Assembly: GCF_032854445.1 (NCBI RefSeq)
Contig: NC_088295.1
Span: forward strand, 6,080,501-6,140,500
DNA from: Liolophura sinensis
Taxonomy: Eukaryota; Mollusca; Polyplacophora; Chitonida; Chitonidae
Length of the DNA: 60,000 nucleotides
Reading direction: 5' to 3'
Shown: piece by piece, positions 1-11,062 of the stretch
How the letters are laid out: each line of letters opens with the position of its first letter
Position numbering within the stretch: the first letter of the stretch is position 1
Made by a program: the position numbers and the translations under genes
The notes under the pieces: model-generated
The model's database searches: none
What the model was told of the DNA's origin: nothing
The model's input: only the letters and a program-made list of their open reading frames with translations

Positions 1-106
1 TTCTGCTTATGATAGATGAACTAATTTCCATGAAGGATTTAGAAAACTCAACGACCCTGGCCCTCTCGGCGGTCACTGTGAACGGTGCTGCTGCCATGAA
101 TACTTC
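1..106 (-). CDS. Gene A exon 10 (partial): S1 end
   Basis: Begins after TTTTACAG and reads EVFMAAAPFTVTAERARVVE, then FSKSFMEISSS. The agonist-contact Pro, Thr and Arg are present. The exon runs out of the window before M1. Confidence 0.9.
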
Positions 107-3100
107 CTGTAAAACAGTTAGAAGGAAATGTAGAAAAAATGTTTTTTATAAATTGCGGCAGTTTCTGTTAGGAATTTGAAATGAGTTATCCAATTTCTTG
201 CCTATGAGTAGAGGTGAGTACTGTGAATCGATCCTTACCCCTCTGGTCACCATGCCAACCATGCCATTCCAGGACGCGTTGCTAGATGGTCCTTCTAGGG
301 CACCGTACTGATTGTCAGGGGGCTCGATAATTCGGTAACTGTAACAGGTAGGCAGTAAGATGTGAGCTGCATGGTTAATTCCTCTATTAGAAGAATAGTA
401 CTGAATAGTTTCACACATCACTAGATTGTCAACATATACCGTGATATTCTTACTCCAATATGTAACGGGTTGAGAAAGTCTGCAAAAGTGGCCATGAATC
501 CGCTCAAATTATAACATATCTCTTACCTGAAATTCAACCTTTTGGCCAACTCATCTACTATGTCCATAATAAAGCCATGGCGCACTGAAAGATTGCCATT
601 CATTTCGATCACATGGAACGGACTATGCTGTAAAAATATACGACAATATAAAAATACAGGGAACTGTATACTTCCTACACAAACAATCTGTTTTATCTGT
701 TCACATGTAGTTTGTCTTTCCTTCTACATGTAATTTGTTTCAAATTTCTGTGCGGTGTTTCTGATCTTTTTTACGTGGTTATAAATGTAGACAAGAATGG
801 CTGTCTGGTTTTTAAAGTATCCCAAGCTGAACATTAATTAATGTCACCACAGAACTAATATTCCAAGCTGTGCATTATTCAATATCACGATTAAGCTGAT
901 TTTCCAAGCAGTGCATTATCTAATATCAAGACAGAAGTGATATTAGAAAAATGTGCATTAATTACTGCTACACTCAAATCGCGAATTATATGGCTATTTT
1001 ACTTAATGTGACATTAAATCTATGCCATAACACAAACCACAAGTGCTGCGATAGGTATCTCCAGTCCACCAAAATCCACAAACTTGTTGAGAAAGAATCT
1101 CTTGTGCAGTGAGATGCCGTGGAGATTTGTCCAGTCTCCAATCACAGATAACGACTGGTCGGCATGTTTGGATGTGCTGAGCAGGTCATACATGGTAGCT
1201 CGTGGGTTACCGCTGGCATCGAATCCACTGACCACGCCATATCCATCACGTATTCTCTGTGTGCAAGAAGGATAAATATCCCTTCATTCCCACGCTCATA
1301 AAACGAGAATACAGATGGCTGTATTTCAAATTTTGAAGCTTTCTTACGCACAACAAAATTGTAAACATAGGTTACCGGCACTGGATTGGATGAAGGACCA
1401 AGTCCGTCACCGAGCGTCAGCTAAGCGGTGTTATACGGCTCTATATTACGTGTGCCTGACTTGGGACAATAATAATACGTTTACGCCTACTTTGCGTCAA
1501 CCAGGCGATGTGTACCTATCGGTTGTTTTTCTTTTTGCGACTGGGGCTTTGAAGTTTTGTCTATGTTTGTCGATGTTTCGAGGTTTAAGAACGGAAGATG
1601 AGCTTGTATCTAATTCAAATGATGTGCACGTTTAGTCGTCTTGGTTATGTGTCAACGGCCATGGCTATGTGTCAACCACCATGCTTATTTGTCAACCGCC
1701 ATGGTTATGTGTCAACCGCCATGGTTATGTGTCAACCCCCATGGTTATGTGTCCACCGCCATATTTATGAGTCAACCGCCATGGCTATGTGCCCATCGCC
1801 ATGGTTATGTGTCAACCCCCATGGTTATGTGCCACGGCCATGGTTATGTGTCCACCGCCATAATTATGAGTCAACCGCCATAGTTATGTGGAAACTGCCA
1901 TGGTTGTTTGTTCACCGTCTTGGTTATGTGTCAACCGCCATGGTTATGTGTCAACCGCCATGGTTATGTGTCAACCGCCATAGTTATGTGTCAACCGCCA
2001 TGGTTATGTGTCAACCGCCATGTTATGTGTCCACCGTCTTGGTTATGTGTCAACTGCCATGGTTATGTCAACCGTCATGGTGATGTGTCAACCGTCATGG
2101 TTATGGGTCAGTCGTCATGATTATGTTTCAACCGTCTTCGTTAAACATTGGAGAATCTTGGTTAAGTATATAATCCGCCATAGTCATGCGAAGGAAGCCT
2201 TCTCTATATTACCGACGTTCTTTATTATGTGTCATCTGTCTTCGTTATGTGTCAACCGTCTTCGTTATGTGTCAACCGTCTTCGTTAGGTACCAGCATTT
2301 TTTATTATATACCTGGCGGTTTCGTTGTGTGTCAACGGTCTTTTTTGTATATCGGCCTTCTTCTCGTCGTTATATTTCGGTCGTCTTCGTTATGTGTCAA
2401 CCGTCTTAATTATATACCGGCCGTCTTCGTTGATGTGTCAACCGTCTTTATTATATACGACCAGTCTTCGTTATATACCCGACCCATTATTTATGTGTCC
2501 ACCATCTCCGTTATAGACCGGCCGCCATCGTTATGTGTCAACGGCCTTTTTATTTACCGGCCTTCTTCTTTATGTGTCACCGGTCTTCGTTAAATACCGG
2601 CAGTATTCGTTATGTGTCACCGGCCCAGATGGCCTAGTCGGTAGAGCGTCTGCTTCGGGGGTGGTAGATTCAGGGTTAATCTATCGGATCGGGTCACACC
2701 TAAGGCCTTAAAGGAGGAAGTTGTAACTTCCTCGCTTGGCTTTCAGCATGACGGCGATAGTGCAATGACTGGTTGACCCGTATCAGTATAATGGTTCAGA
2801 TAAAAGAGCGGTGGAAATCCGTCCTGCAACAAGGAGGCACGTTACATGCACTTTAAGGTCTCCTTCATCGTTATATGACTGAAAAATTGCAGAGTACGAT
2901 GTTAAACCCTAACCACTCACTCACGAATGGCTCACCAGTATCAGAATAATGGTTCGGGTGGGTCGGCGTACTTGCCTCCGGTAAAAGAACGGTGGAACAA
3001 GAGAGCACATTACATGCCATCTAAGGACTCCGTCGTCATATGACTGAAAAATTATTAAATACCACGTCAAACCCTAAGCACACACTCACTCGTTATGTAT

Positions 3101-6100
3101 CAATCGTCTTCGTTATGTACCAACCGCCATAGTTACGTGTGAGCTGTAATTATTTCATACAGACCGTTTTCGTTATATATTGGCCGCATTCCTTATGAAC
3201 TTTATAAATTCACAGCACTTTTATGGTGGAATTAACCTGATTACCCGATGTAAACCAACTGGGATCGGCTAGCTTACTTTCCCAAAGGGGGCCTCCGTGA
3301 AAGAGAGGGTCAGCACGCCAGCGCGGGACAATAACCCAAAAGGCTCTCACCAATGCGGTCGTCGGTTTTCCTTGGGAGAAAACCACCATTACCCTGGACG
3401 TCGTGGAATAAGTGAAATATTCTTGAGTATGGTGTAAAACACCAATCAAAGATTAAACAAATAAATACTTTCCCTAGTGCAAAGAAAGTAATATACGACA
3501 AACTTCATGTGAGGCAACAATATAGAGTGTCTTTGCCATCAAGGCGCAACCAATGGAAGCAGGGAAATTTTAAGATTCCATGGAGCTGAACGCACATCTC
3601 AGGTGACATAGCGAAAGTGAGGCAAACAAACTAATCCCGTAACCATGACCCCCGTGCTGATTGATATCTCTGTCAAATGGAATTCATGTTAAGACGTTCG
3701 TCTTTCAAGGAGCCTTAGATATTCTTCAACGTTCAGTAGTATCGGGACATTGATGATCTTTGGGGATCATTTGCTTTTCATCGATCGCCTGTTCCCTGGA
3801 AAAGGGCAGGATTTAAGGTACACAAGTTCACTTCCTCCCACGCCGTATTCGGCCCAGCTTACCTCGTGAAGCTGTTCTATCATATGGGATGCCCAGTGAT
3901 CTCCTTCACGCTTGGAATTCTTAAATGATGGCGAGCTGACAACAGAGGCGGTCCTGTACAGCAGACTTAAAGCCTCCAACATCTTTATCTCTAGCACCTG
4001 TGAAAAATGAAAGATGTTTTCCTATGACTGCCCATTTTTGCAAGCTCTTCGTTTTTCGATGCATATATAGATATTCGAAGAACAGTGGAAAGCAATATTT
4101 ATATGTCCTATTCAGTTTGCCTGGTGTGTGGTGACGAAACATAAATAGGTTTTGTAAATTGCAATCTCATTGCCAATAAGTCACGTTGCACAAAGCTGTG
4201 ATTTTTGGCGATTTTTTGTAATAAAGAACAAGACACCAAATATAGAAGGAAAAACTGCACCTCTTAAAGGTGAAGTTGTAATTAAAAATCCCTTGAGTTC
4301 ACTGATTTGGTTGTAGACAAATGTTACACATCGTCCTCTAATAGCTGATGTATGGCAGTGGACATGAGTACAGAAATTTGTTGAAAGCTATACAATATTA
4401 CCTTCTGGCACAGCAGAGTTCAGGGTCAAATTACCCGAACATGGTGATCCTCTAGAGTTTTTAAAATCGTAAAAAGTGATGAATGCGATCAAAGGAAATT
4501 TTTTTTGTTTTTTTTTTTCACTCAATATCGTTGAACAGTTTGCTATGCTTTAAGGATTTAAGTAAACTGTTAATGTTAGTTTTAAGTAGATGCCACTAAA
4601 TTTCAGGCAGACAGATGCTGTACGATCATGAGAATGCTCACTGAGTTGTTGGGGAAGCGTGAAGGCAGGTTGTGACGGTTGGAATAGGGATCGCAGCAGG
4701 CAGTGAACGGCTCCCAGTGATGCATGACCACGAGGGCGTTACCCAAAGACAAGGGCTTATATACTTTTTCATGCCTTTCCACGAGCGCGTCACCAGGGAA
4801 AAATATCCAAAAATAGCTCAAACTCAGCATATCCAATGATTCTGCCTGAATGAAAACAATTCATTCCCCATGTGTTACATAAAACTTACTGTTGACGTCA
4901 CGATACTTCCATAGATGTTCAAATTACAAAGAATATAATAATTTTTTCGCAATCTTTTACAAATAAACTGGGAGTGAAGATAATGATGGTTTCGTAATGT
5001 TTTACAAATACACTTACAGTAAACTTAGCGATAAAAATATAACAAATTTCAAAATGGCAAAGAATGAAAGAATTCAGCAATATAATGTATTACACATAAA
5101 CTTACAGTGAACGTTCTGATTCTCAGTAAAGACACTTCAGAGCTTAAACAGAAAAGAACTCCAATAATCCTTTGATTACCTGTTCTATTACACGTTTTTG
5201 TGTGTTTAACGTTGCCAGGACAACCACACATTTGCATCCCTTTAGCTGTGCTAGAGTTAACATATCTCTGAGCTGCTGATCCTGGGTCCAGCTATCAATC
5301 TGCAACAATCTCGCCTCCACATACAGCTTCGTGAGGTGAAATATCAAACCTTGTAATGTTGAGGCAGCTACAAAACACGAATGACAAAGATCGTTTAATC
5401 AAAGTTCAATTGGTATACTGACTGAATACCAGTCGTGATTATTCTAGGCAGCCTGAAGTGTACTCTTTGACTCGAGGTATGGTGGACAGTATATTATAAC
5501 TTGATTGACTCAAGTTAGATAAATGAACAGTTTGAATTAAAACGTAACTAATGACATATTTTGATTAACAACATTTGACTTAGCACGATACATGTTATTG
5601 ACACTGATTTAAAATGTTGACGGCTTCAGTTTTCATGAACCCGTCATAATTTTTAACTTTGCATACATCTTAGTTCTTTGGTGGTATGTCTGAGTTTTCT
5701 TGGTAACTGGACGTGCGAATACCTCTGTTATCGGGACATTGATGACGACGTGTTTATGAATGCCTGTTTCCTCATCTAGGTTCAGGGCTAAATATGTGCA
5801 TTATAAATCAAGTGACTCCATGCGAAGTGTATGTCATTATATTCAAATTTACATGTAAGGTTATTCAATTAATTTGAGGTGTAAAATGCACATCGTAACT
5901 CAAAAGATTCAAGGTAAGCATGTTGTTGTTTAGAAAATGAGTCTTTATGATTATCGATTTGGAGCGCTCCTTTACTTGTCCATCAAGGTAAGGACTTCAA
6001 TGCAGCTATATTGCATTCGAAACCATCTCTTTCCGTATGGAAGCATTAAAAACAGTTCTTGTTCTTTTCTTTGTGGGGGCTTAACATGTGCTTTGAAGGA

Positions 6101-9100
6101 CTTGTGGGATATCTAATGCCCATACAATTCATTACCGGGTCAATTCATTGACCAGTAATCTCATCATCTGTCAGTTCAAATCTTCTACTTTGCCCATCGT
6201 TGGCCATGACGAATGTGCCGTCTATGAGTTCAATGTATGACCAAATACATCATGACGAGAACATCATAAAATAGAGAAAAGTCCAACTAAAAACCTGACG
6301 TTGTTGTAAGTGTCCAACATAAAATCAGAAGAGATAGTTACCATTTACTCCGAACTATAACGTTAGAGTCTGTCGGTTAGGTATGTAATAATGCTGTCTA
6401 CACATGCAATGTCTACTCTGAATATGGTCATAAACGCAAGAAATCAGTGACATTTTTATGCTAATAAAGATTAAATGTATCAAACTGGTCAAGGATTGGA
6501 TCACTTGTACTGTTATCCGAACAATGTGTACATACGCACCTTCACCATGCACCACGGCTGTATACCTGGACTGTACAAAGACCCCAAGCAATCAAAGGAT
6601 GCGACCTGTTGGGCTTTAAGGACTCGCTTAATTTTTAGACATCAGTTTCTGTTTCAGTCGTAATCATAATGAGAATAGATACACGTATGTGGAATGGAAT
6701 CTTGGACCGGTGATATTGTAGTCTTTTACCTGGATTCTGCTGGTGGAATGAGACCCCGAGGCCTGGCCCTATGGCAGTGTTTTCACACGATTGTTTACTA
6801 ACTGCGATGACGTTTGAGTAAATCTAGACCAGTGACGTATAATAAACTGCAATTAACATCAGCGCAGAATGGTTACCTAATTCTGCGTGAGCCATGTTGC
6901 TAGGGGGCGTAAATGTGGCCACTTTTTATGCACTAACATGAACAGTTAGACTAAAACCCGAAGTGAGGTAGGTACATGTAAATTGGCTGGAGGCAGTATT
7001 TCTACGGGTGCACGTGACCATTTATCGCACTCCACACGGTCGTTTCTGCTTTGGGTTTACTCTCTATGCTGATGTCATTTATTTTGAATTATGAAATGCT
7101 GTTAACCTGTTAGGCAGCTGAATGTTGTAAAACTTGGTCAAAGGCATCACGGTAAGCTACATGTACCTCATAGGTTCTGACAATAATGCAAGGCTGAATA
7201 ATGAGGTTCTATAAATGACGGACAGCACAGAGGGCAAATCCAGGGCAGCGACTACAGTGAGTGAGTGAGTGATAAGGGTTTAACGTCGTACTTAAAAATT
7301 TTCCCGTCATATGACGACGAAGGAATCCTTAGAATGTAATGTGCCTCCTTGTTGCAGGACGGATTTCTACCATTCTTTTATCTAGTGCTGCTTCACAGGG
7401 ACGTCTTAACGAAGGTAAGTAAGCCTCCTGCCCGAGCCATTATACTGATACGGGTGAACCAGTGGTTGCACTATCCCCTACATGCTGAACAACTTACTCT
7501 TTTAAGGTCTTAGGTGTGACTCGACCTAGGACTGACCCTAGATCTACCGCTCCTGAATCGGACGCTCTATCAAACGTGCTATTGGGGCCGGATAGCTGGC
7601 TAATGGTACACGTAACCAGTGAAATACGCCTCTTGCAAATTTACCTAAGGTAGGGTTTTATTCTAATTGTTTAAGCAAATGCATAAAAAGAAGTAAATAA
7701 CACGCCCCATAGCACCATGGCTTCAGCAAAATTAGGTAAAAACTGCAGTAATTTTAACTGCAATTTATTCGACGTCACTGGTCTGGAATTCCTCAAAATG
7801 CTGCGTAGTCATCACATTTAATGTACAGTAAGATTATTGTGACTGACTATGTGCATGTAACACTACATTTAACAAGGAACGCCACTGATTTGCATGGCCC
7901 TAATTAGAAGACTCTCCATGGTCATAACCTTTGATGCTGTGGCTGTCATGATGCTGTTGCGAAAGTGTGACTCGTGCTAACAAGGTTTATACACAAGGTC
8001 GACGTTTGTAGCACATCTGCTGGTTATATTATTTGTCACTGAAACAAATCATTTTATAGATTAATAAAGAAAACAGGACATAGATGTTTAGTGATCAATC
8101 AATCGACCACAGCCGACGGAAGTGCCTCTCGAAATCAGTAACGGCGTATATTGATTTACTCTATTAAGTTTGTTGACGGAAACACAGGCCTTGGGTAATA
8201 ACACTTAACATTACATAGCCGTGGAACTGACACGGAATTCCCGCACTGAACAAAACGAACTGCATCTTTAGGGTCTCCATACGGCTATAAACTTTGCAGG
8301 ACTTGTAAGAGCATGACTATAGCTGTATTTCAAGAATGCCTGTAATGCGGACGAGAAATAGGTCGAATTTGAGATTTGATAACAGATCTTCAGACAGAAA
8401 ACTTAGATGATAAATCAGTGTTCATTCAGGCTACAATATATATTGTCAATATATAAGGACTTACATTAAGGACGTATTAACAACATTGTTGATGGATGTG
8501 ATGTAAATGAATCTCACTTGAAACAGAAATTCAGTGGTGTCGGATAAATCAGCTTGGATTTGATTGATTGGTGTTTTACGCCGGAAATCAGTTACGAGTC
8601 TTGATTATCATATCACAGCTAAAACATGTATCCGTGCAAGAGTTGTATTTAGACCTTTATAACTTTTGTAATGTACCTCATTAGAGAAAGCCATTTGGAA
8701 AGGAAATATGAAAATATGCAAATTAAGCACTTGGCATTAATTTTCATATTTAATGTCAAGTGCCAAGACATGTTACGCTAAATATTAGTTATGAAGGAGT
8801 TGGGCTTCATTGATTTTTTCCATTGATTTTACAGAAGCTAGGAAGGCTGAGACAATATGTATGGACCCTTCTGACATTCTTGAACAAACCAGCTTCTCTT
8901 TAGTGTGCCGTTATCTTTCGCTTACTATAGTCGAATGTTTAATTCTGTGAGGCTCGCTTCCCGACTGCTGTTTAGACTGTTTTTGGTTGCGTTTGTCGAC
9001 TCAGTTAGATCACTTACCGGCTGACATATGGTATATAGTGTTGTTTATGAACGTAAGGTTTGCCTTCGTGTTATAGTTCTTCTCCTTGATAATTTTCCGT

Positions 9101-11062
9101 TGTTTGATGTACATGATGGTTCCCAAAGCACGTCTATGTGATATACCAAACATCATTACCTATATGCTGTATGGGACTAGGTGTTCACCTATGTACTATG
9201 CATGTACTCACGAAAGCTCTGATCTAGGAGGATGGTAAAGCTTTTCCAGTTATTCTCTCGGACGACAGCCTCCATCACACTTATCATGACGTCAGTGCGC
9301 GTGGATGCTTCGGGTGAGGTGTAAATCGTGTACAGATTCGGCCGCCTCAGTTGACCTGTGTCTTCACCTACGGCCACGTGAGGCAACTTGAGGGATTCCG
9401 TCGCCCGTACTATTCTGTTCTGCAAATGCGGTGAGAGGACGGACACCACGCCTTGTATTCCGTCTTTGGCCATCTCAGACAGTACTACAGAACAAAATGC
9501 CATGAACACAAGGAGACCAAACCTGAATGAAATTCGATACATATGTTTTCACGCAAAGATACGAACGGGCATTCATGCGTTACTGAGGGGGAGCAGAAAC
9601 CAGCGCTTTGCGAACAAAAATGTCCTGCATACCTGAAAATTTAACGCTTTAACACTTTAAACGAATGTAAGGTTTTAAATTCTCCAACAAATCTCGGTCC
9701 ACGTTGCATAGTCGCACTGTAGACCTTAAACGGGAGGCCATTATTGTTAAGCGCTATTGTTAAGCATGGTGTTTTTTTGCGTGCTTGTCTTCCCTTTTGC
9801 CCATTTCATTATCAAAGAAAACAATACTCGTGAAATTGTACGTTATGAACCCTGAGGGTACAGCAGAGCTTCCAGGCTGTTATAAGCACCACCGGAGTCA
9901 ACTACGGCGGCAAAACACTGTGAATCTTGTGGTTGGTCAAATGATCGGTTAGGTTACATAGTGGAGTTCCCAAGTTAGCCTCTAGATTCTCATCACACAG
10001 TCATGTCTAAATCCAGATCATCTGGAAGTCGGGGAACTTTGACGTCTCTGCTAGGTCAAGTTATCAATTTCCCCGTCTTCATTAGACTTTGAGATCTACA
10101 GAATTTATCCGCATCTTAATCCCAGGCTTTTATCTCATATCTATCTTCTGACCTTCACATCTACAAGCTTGCCCAACTCTCCTGGGCTAGCGCCGAGCAC
10201 AAAGGGATAGGCCAAATATCAGTCGGTTCCATGTGTTACGACTGAATCGGCTCATGTCGTGTGGTTTCCGCACTGAGCACGACTTTCTACATGGTGACAC
10301 CGTGATGACATGATCACAACAATATCGAAAATGATGAAAAATCCGTGCAGCACATATACAATTAGTTTTAAATTGATATATTTCAGTATTAAGCATTGAG
10401 CAAGAATTTCTTAATTTTTATCTCGCTCAGATCTTATTTCAGTCTGATGGTTTAAGCCAAAATACAGCAAACTTTGCTGAAAGGCGGAGATTATAACATA
10501 TGAGTTTGTACATTTACAGGGGAAAAATAACCAATTTGCTGCTTACCCTGTGTTATTACACTGTGTCTGTCACTGCCATTCAGTTGGCGCATCACCAGTA
10601 CGGGTGGATATGCTGGACAGATATTTTGCGCTCGGAAGTATTTCTCTAGGTTTTCTATAATCCTAGATCCGTCCAGCCCAGCATCCATCACAATTCCTGT
10701 TTTGATGATAGAAGGATATTCTATAATAGTAGGCTGGCAAGTGATCGTGCCCAAACTCGATTAAGCTGACTTAGATGAAGTGTGCACTTATGTTTGTTTG
10801 CGCAGTGTTACGTTTGTCGAACCCAAAACGTTGACGTATACGTCTCTGTGTCACACTTGGTACAGCCTATTAGTTATGGTCTAACAATTTTCAATAAACG
10901 GATGAAGATCGTTAAATACATTTGGCGGAATATATTGTGTAAATCAAATATATCCTTACCAAAAGCTGTTTTTCCATGAGTAGCAACCACTTCACTGACA
11001 CATACACTTTTCCACACGGACATTATAAGAAGAAAGGGTATCATTTTCCCCCGACATTCCAT
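1..11062 (-). CDS. Ionotropic glutamate receptor gene A (5' part, cut at window edge)
   Basis: Minus-strand ligand-gated cation channel subunit of the AMPA/kainate/delta-like class, a plasma-membrane protein. Ten exons are seen: 11062-10960, 10720-10547, 9484-9212, 5349-5180, 4845-4642, 3997-3863, 1256-1038, 627-527, 338-239 and 106-1. Splice phases agree throughout and no stop or frameshift appears in about 528 codons. Exon 1 gives a signal peptide, exons 2-6 the ATD, exons 7-10 the S1 half of the ligand-binding domain. S1 shows W-GMVG and AAPFTVTAERARVVEF, with the agonist-binding Pro, Thr and Arg of the family in place. M1, pore, M3, S2 and M4 lie beyond position 1. Gene B starts about 22 kb upstream in the same direction. 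A is clearly more divergent from B and C than they are from each other. The first two exons are the least certain. Confidence 0.85.
239..338 (-). CDS. Gene A exon 9: S1
   Basis: Reads YRIIEPPDNQYGALEG...SWNGMVGMVTRG, the diagnostic YG-----WNGMVG block of iGluRs. 100 nt against 91 in B and C, in at phase 2 and out at phase 0, donor GTAAGG. Confidence 0.9.
527..627 (-). CDS. Gene A exon 8: S1 start
   Basis: A 101-nt exon, the same length as exon 8 of B and C. It reads HSPFHVIEMNG...GFIMDIVDELAKRLNF, the PF...G-D---ELA--L-F block of S1. Ends phase 2 before GTAAGA. Confidence 0.85.
1038..1256 (-). CDS. Gene A exon 7: ATD to S1 junction
   Basis: A 219-nt phase 0/0 exon after ...GCACACAG. It reads RIRDGYGVVSGFDASGN, then GDWTNLHGISLHKRFF, the usual G-W-...-GL block before the ligand-binding domain. 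The donor (GTTTGT) is weak, so the end may be off by a codon. Confidence 0.75.
1630..2620. repeat. 20-bp minisatellite in intron 6 of gene A
   Basis: Tandem units built on ATGGTTATGTGTCAACCGCC, regular to about 2130, then a degenerate subfamily on CGTCTTCGTTATGTGTCAAC to 2620. A remnant continues at 3090-3200 beyond two SINE insertions. A 20-bp period shifts the frame each unit, so the open frames here are by-products. Confidence 0.9.
2622..2935 (+). mobile_element. tRNA-derived SINE, family 1, with tRNA-like head
   Basis: Starts GGCCCAGATGGCCTAGTCGG, containing a pol III A-box-like motif (TGGCCTAGTCGG), and then a body seen at five places in this window (GAAATCCGTCCTGCAACAAG). The 3' part reads ATGACTGAAAAATTG...TACGATGTTAAACCC followed by a CACT simple tail. 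The head is a decayed tRNA, not a functional tRNA gene. Confidence 0.85.
2936..3091 (+). mobile_element. SINE family 1, 5'-truncated second copy
   Basis: Directly follows the first copy. Holds only the body from CAGTATCAGAATAATGG and the 3' end to a CACTCACT tail, with a small internal deletion. It resembles two SINEs inserted head to tail within the 20-bp minisatellite. Confidence 0.8.
3288..3470 (+). mobile_element. SINE family 2 (tRNA-derived), internally deleted
   Basis: Begins GGGCCTCCGTG, continues CAGCACGCCAGCGCGGGAC and ends with the family hallmark GAAATATTCTTGAGTATGG...AAAACACCAATCAAA. The B-box part and the centre are shortened compared with the copy at 52295. Confidence 0.75.
3863..3997 (-). 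CDS. Gene A exon 6: end of ATD
   Basis: A 135-nt phase 0/0 exon after ...TTTTCACAG, reading VLEIKMLEALSLLYR and ending IEQLHE before GTAAGC. Its intact frame is the reference that shows exon 6 of gene B to be broken. Confidence 0.8.
4642..4845 (-). CDS. Gene A exon 5: ATD
   Basis: A 204-nt phase 0/0 exon (AESLDMLSLSYFWIFFPGD...), corresponding to SPDLLSEAYSWIVISD in B. It ends AACAACTCA before GTGAGC. Confidence 0.8.
5180..5349 (-). CDS. Gene A exon 4: ATD
   Basis: Reads LIFHLTKLYVEARLLQIDS... to KRVIEQ and ends in phase 0 before GTAATC. The final Gln at the exon edge is shared with B (LVKQ) and C (FLTQ). The acceptor ...CATTACAAG restores the phase left by exon 3. Confidence 0.75.
6690..7800. 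mobile_element. Foldback-type repeat with long inverted arms, SINE nested inside
   Basis: The left arm (about 6825-7060) starts CTAGACCAGTGACGTATAAT. The right arm (about 7600-7790) is its diverged reverse complement, ending ATTCGACGTCACTGGTCTGG. The arms share the GACGT...TAAACTGCA, ATGCTATGGGGCGT-like and AAAACCC...GGTA blocks in mirror order. A minus-strand SINE (7257-7590) separates them. No transposase frame is present, so it would be non-autonomous. It sits in intron 3 of gene A. Confidence 0.6.
7257..7590 (-). mobile_element. SINE family 1, near full length, minus strand
   Basis: Read on the minus strand it has the tRNA-like head (GATAGAGCGTCCGATTCAGG), the GAAATCCGTCCTGCAACAAG body and the AAATTTTTAAGTACGACGTT end, followed by a CACTCACTCACT tail at 7257. 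Confidence 0.85.
8555..8600 (-). mobile_element. SINE family 2 tail fragment
   Basis: Only the last 40 bp of the family are left: GATTGATTGGTGTTTTACGC read on the plus strand. Confidence 0.5.
9212..9484 (-). CDS. Gene A exon 3: ATD
   Basis: Begins after ...TTCTGTAG and reads LSEMAKDGIQGVVSVLSPH, matching exon 3 of B and C (EAGVRGLITVLPH). Includes ENNWKSFTILLD. Phase 1 at both ends, 273 nt. The longer frame to 9542 looks like a signal peptide (MYRISFRFGLLVFMAF), but that part is intron. Confidence 0.8.
10547..10720 (-). CDS. Gene A exon 2: start of amino-terminal domain
   Basis: Reads EYPSIIKTGIVMDAG..., the place where the ATD begins in this family, and ends CAG-G before GTAAGC. The acceptor TATAG at 10722-10721 is the only one found that fits phase 1; an open frame continues above it. 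Confidence 0.6.
10960..11062 (-). CDS. Gene A exon 1: signal peptide
   Basis: The exon starts at ATG 11062 (MECRGKMIPFLLIMSVWKS), with a second in-frame Met at residue 7. It ends TTT-G before a GTAAGG donor, phase 1, as in exon 1 of gene B. The hydrophobic core PFLLIMSV fits a secretory signal. Confidence 0.6.

Noticed and set aside
1598-2083. 161-codon frame
   Set aside because: It is a read-through of the 20-bp minisatellite; the three frames carry the same words.
2632-2710. tRNA gene
   Set aside because: A-box-like and B-box-like blocks are there, but no cloverleaf with paired acceptor stem; it is the head of a SINE.
9485-9542. Alternative start of gene A at 9542 with a signal-like peptide (MYRISFRFGLLVFMAF)
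   Set aside because: Homology to exon 3 of B and C starts exactly after TTCTGTAG at 9485, and exons 1 and 2 of A upstream fit in phase. The hydrophobic run is the acceptor tract translated. An alternative promoter cannot be fully excluded.
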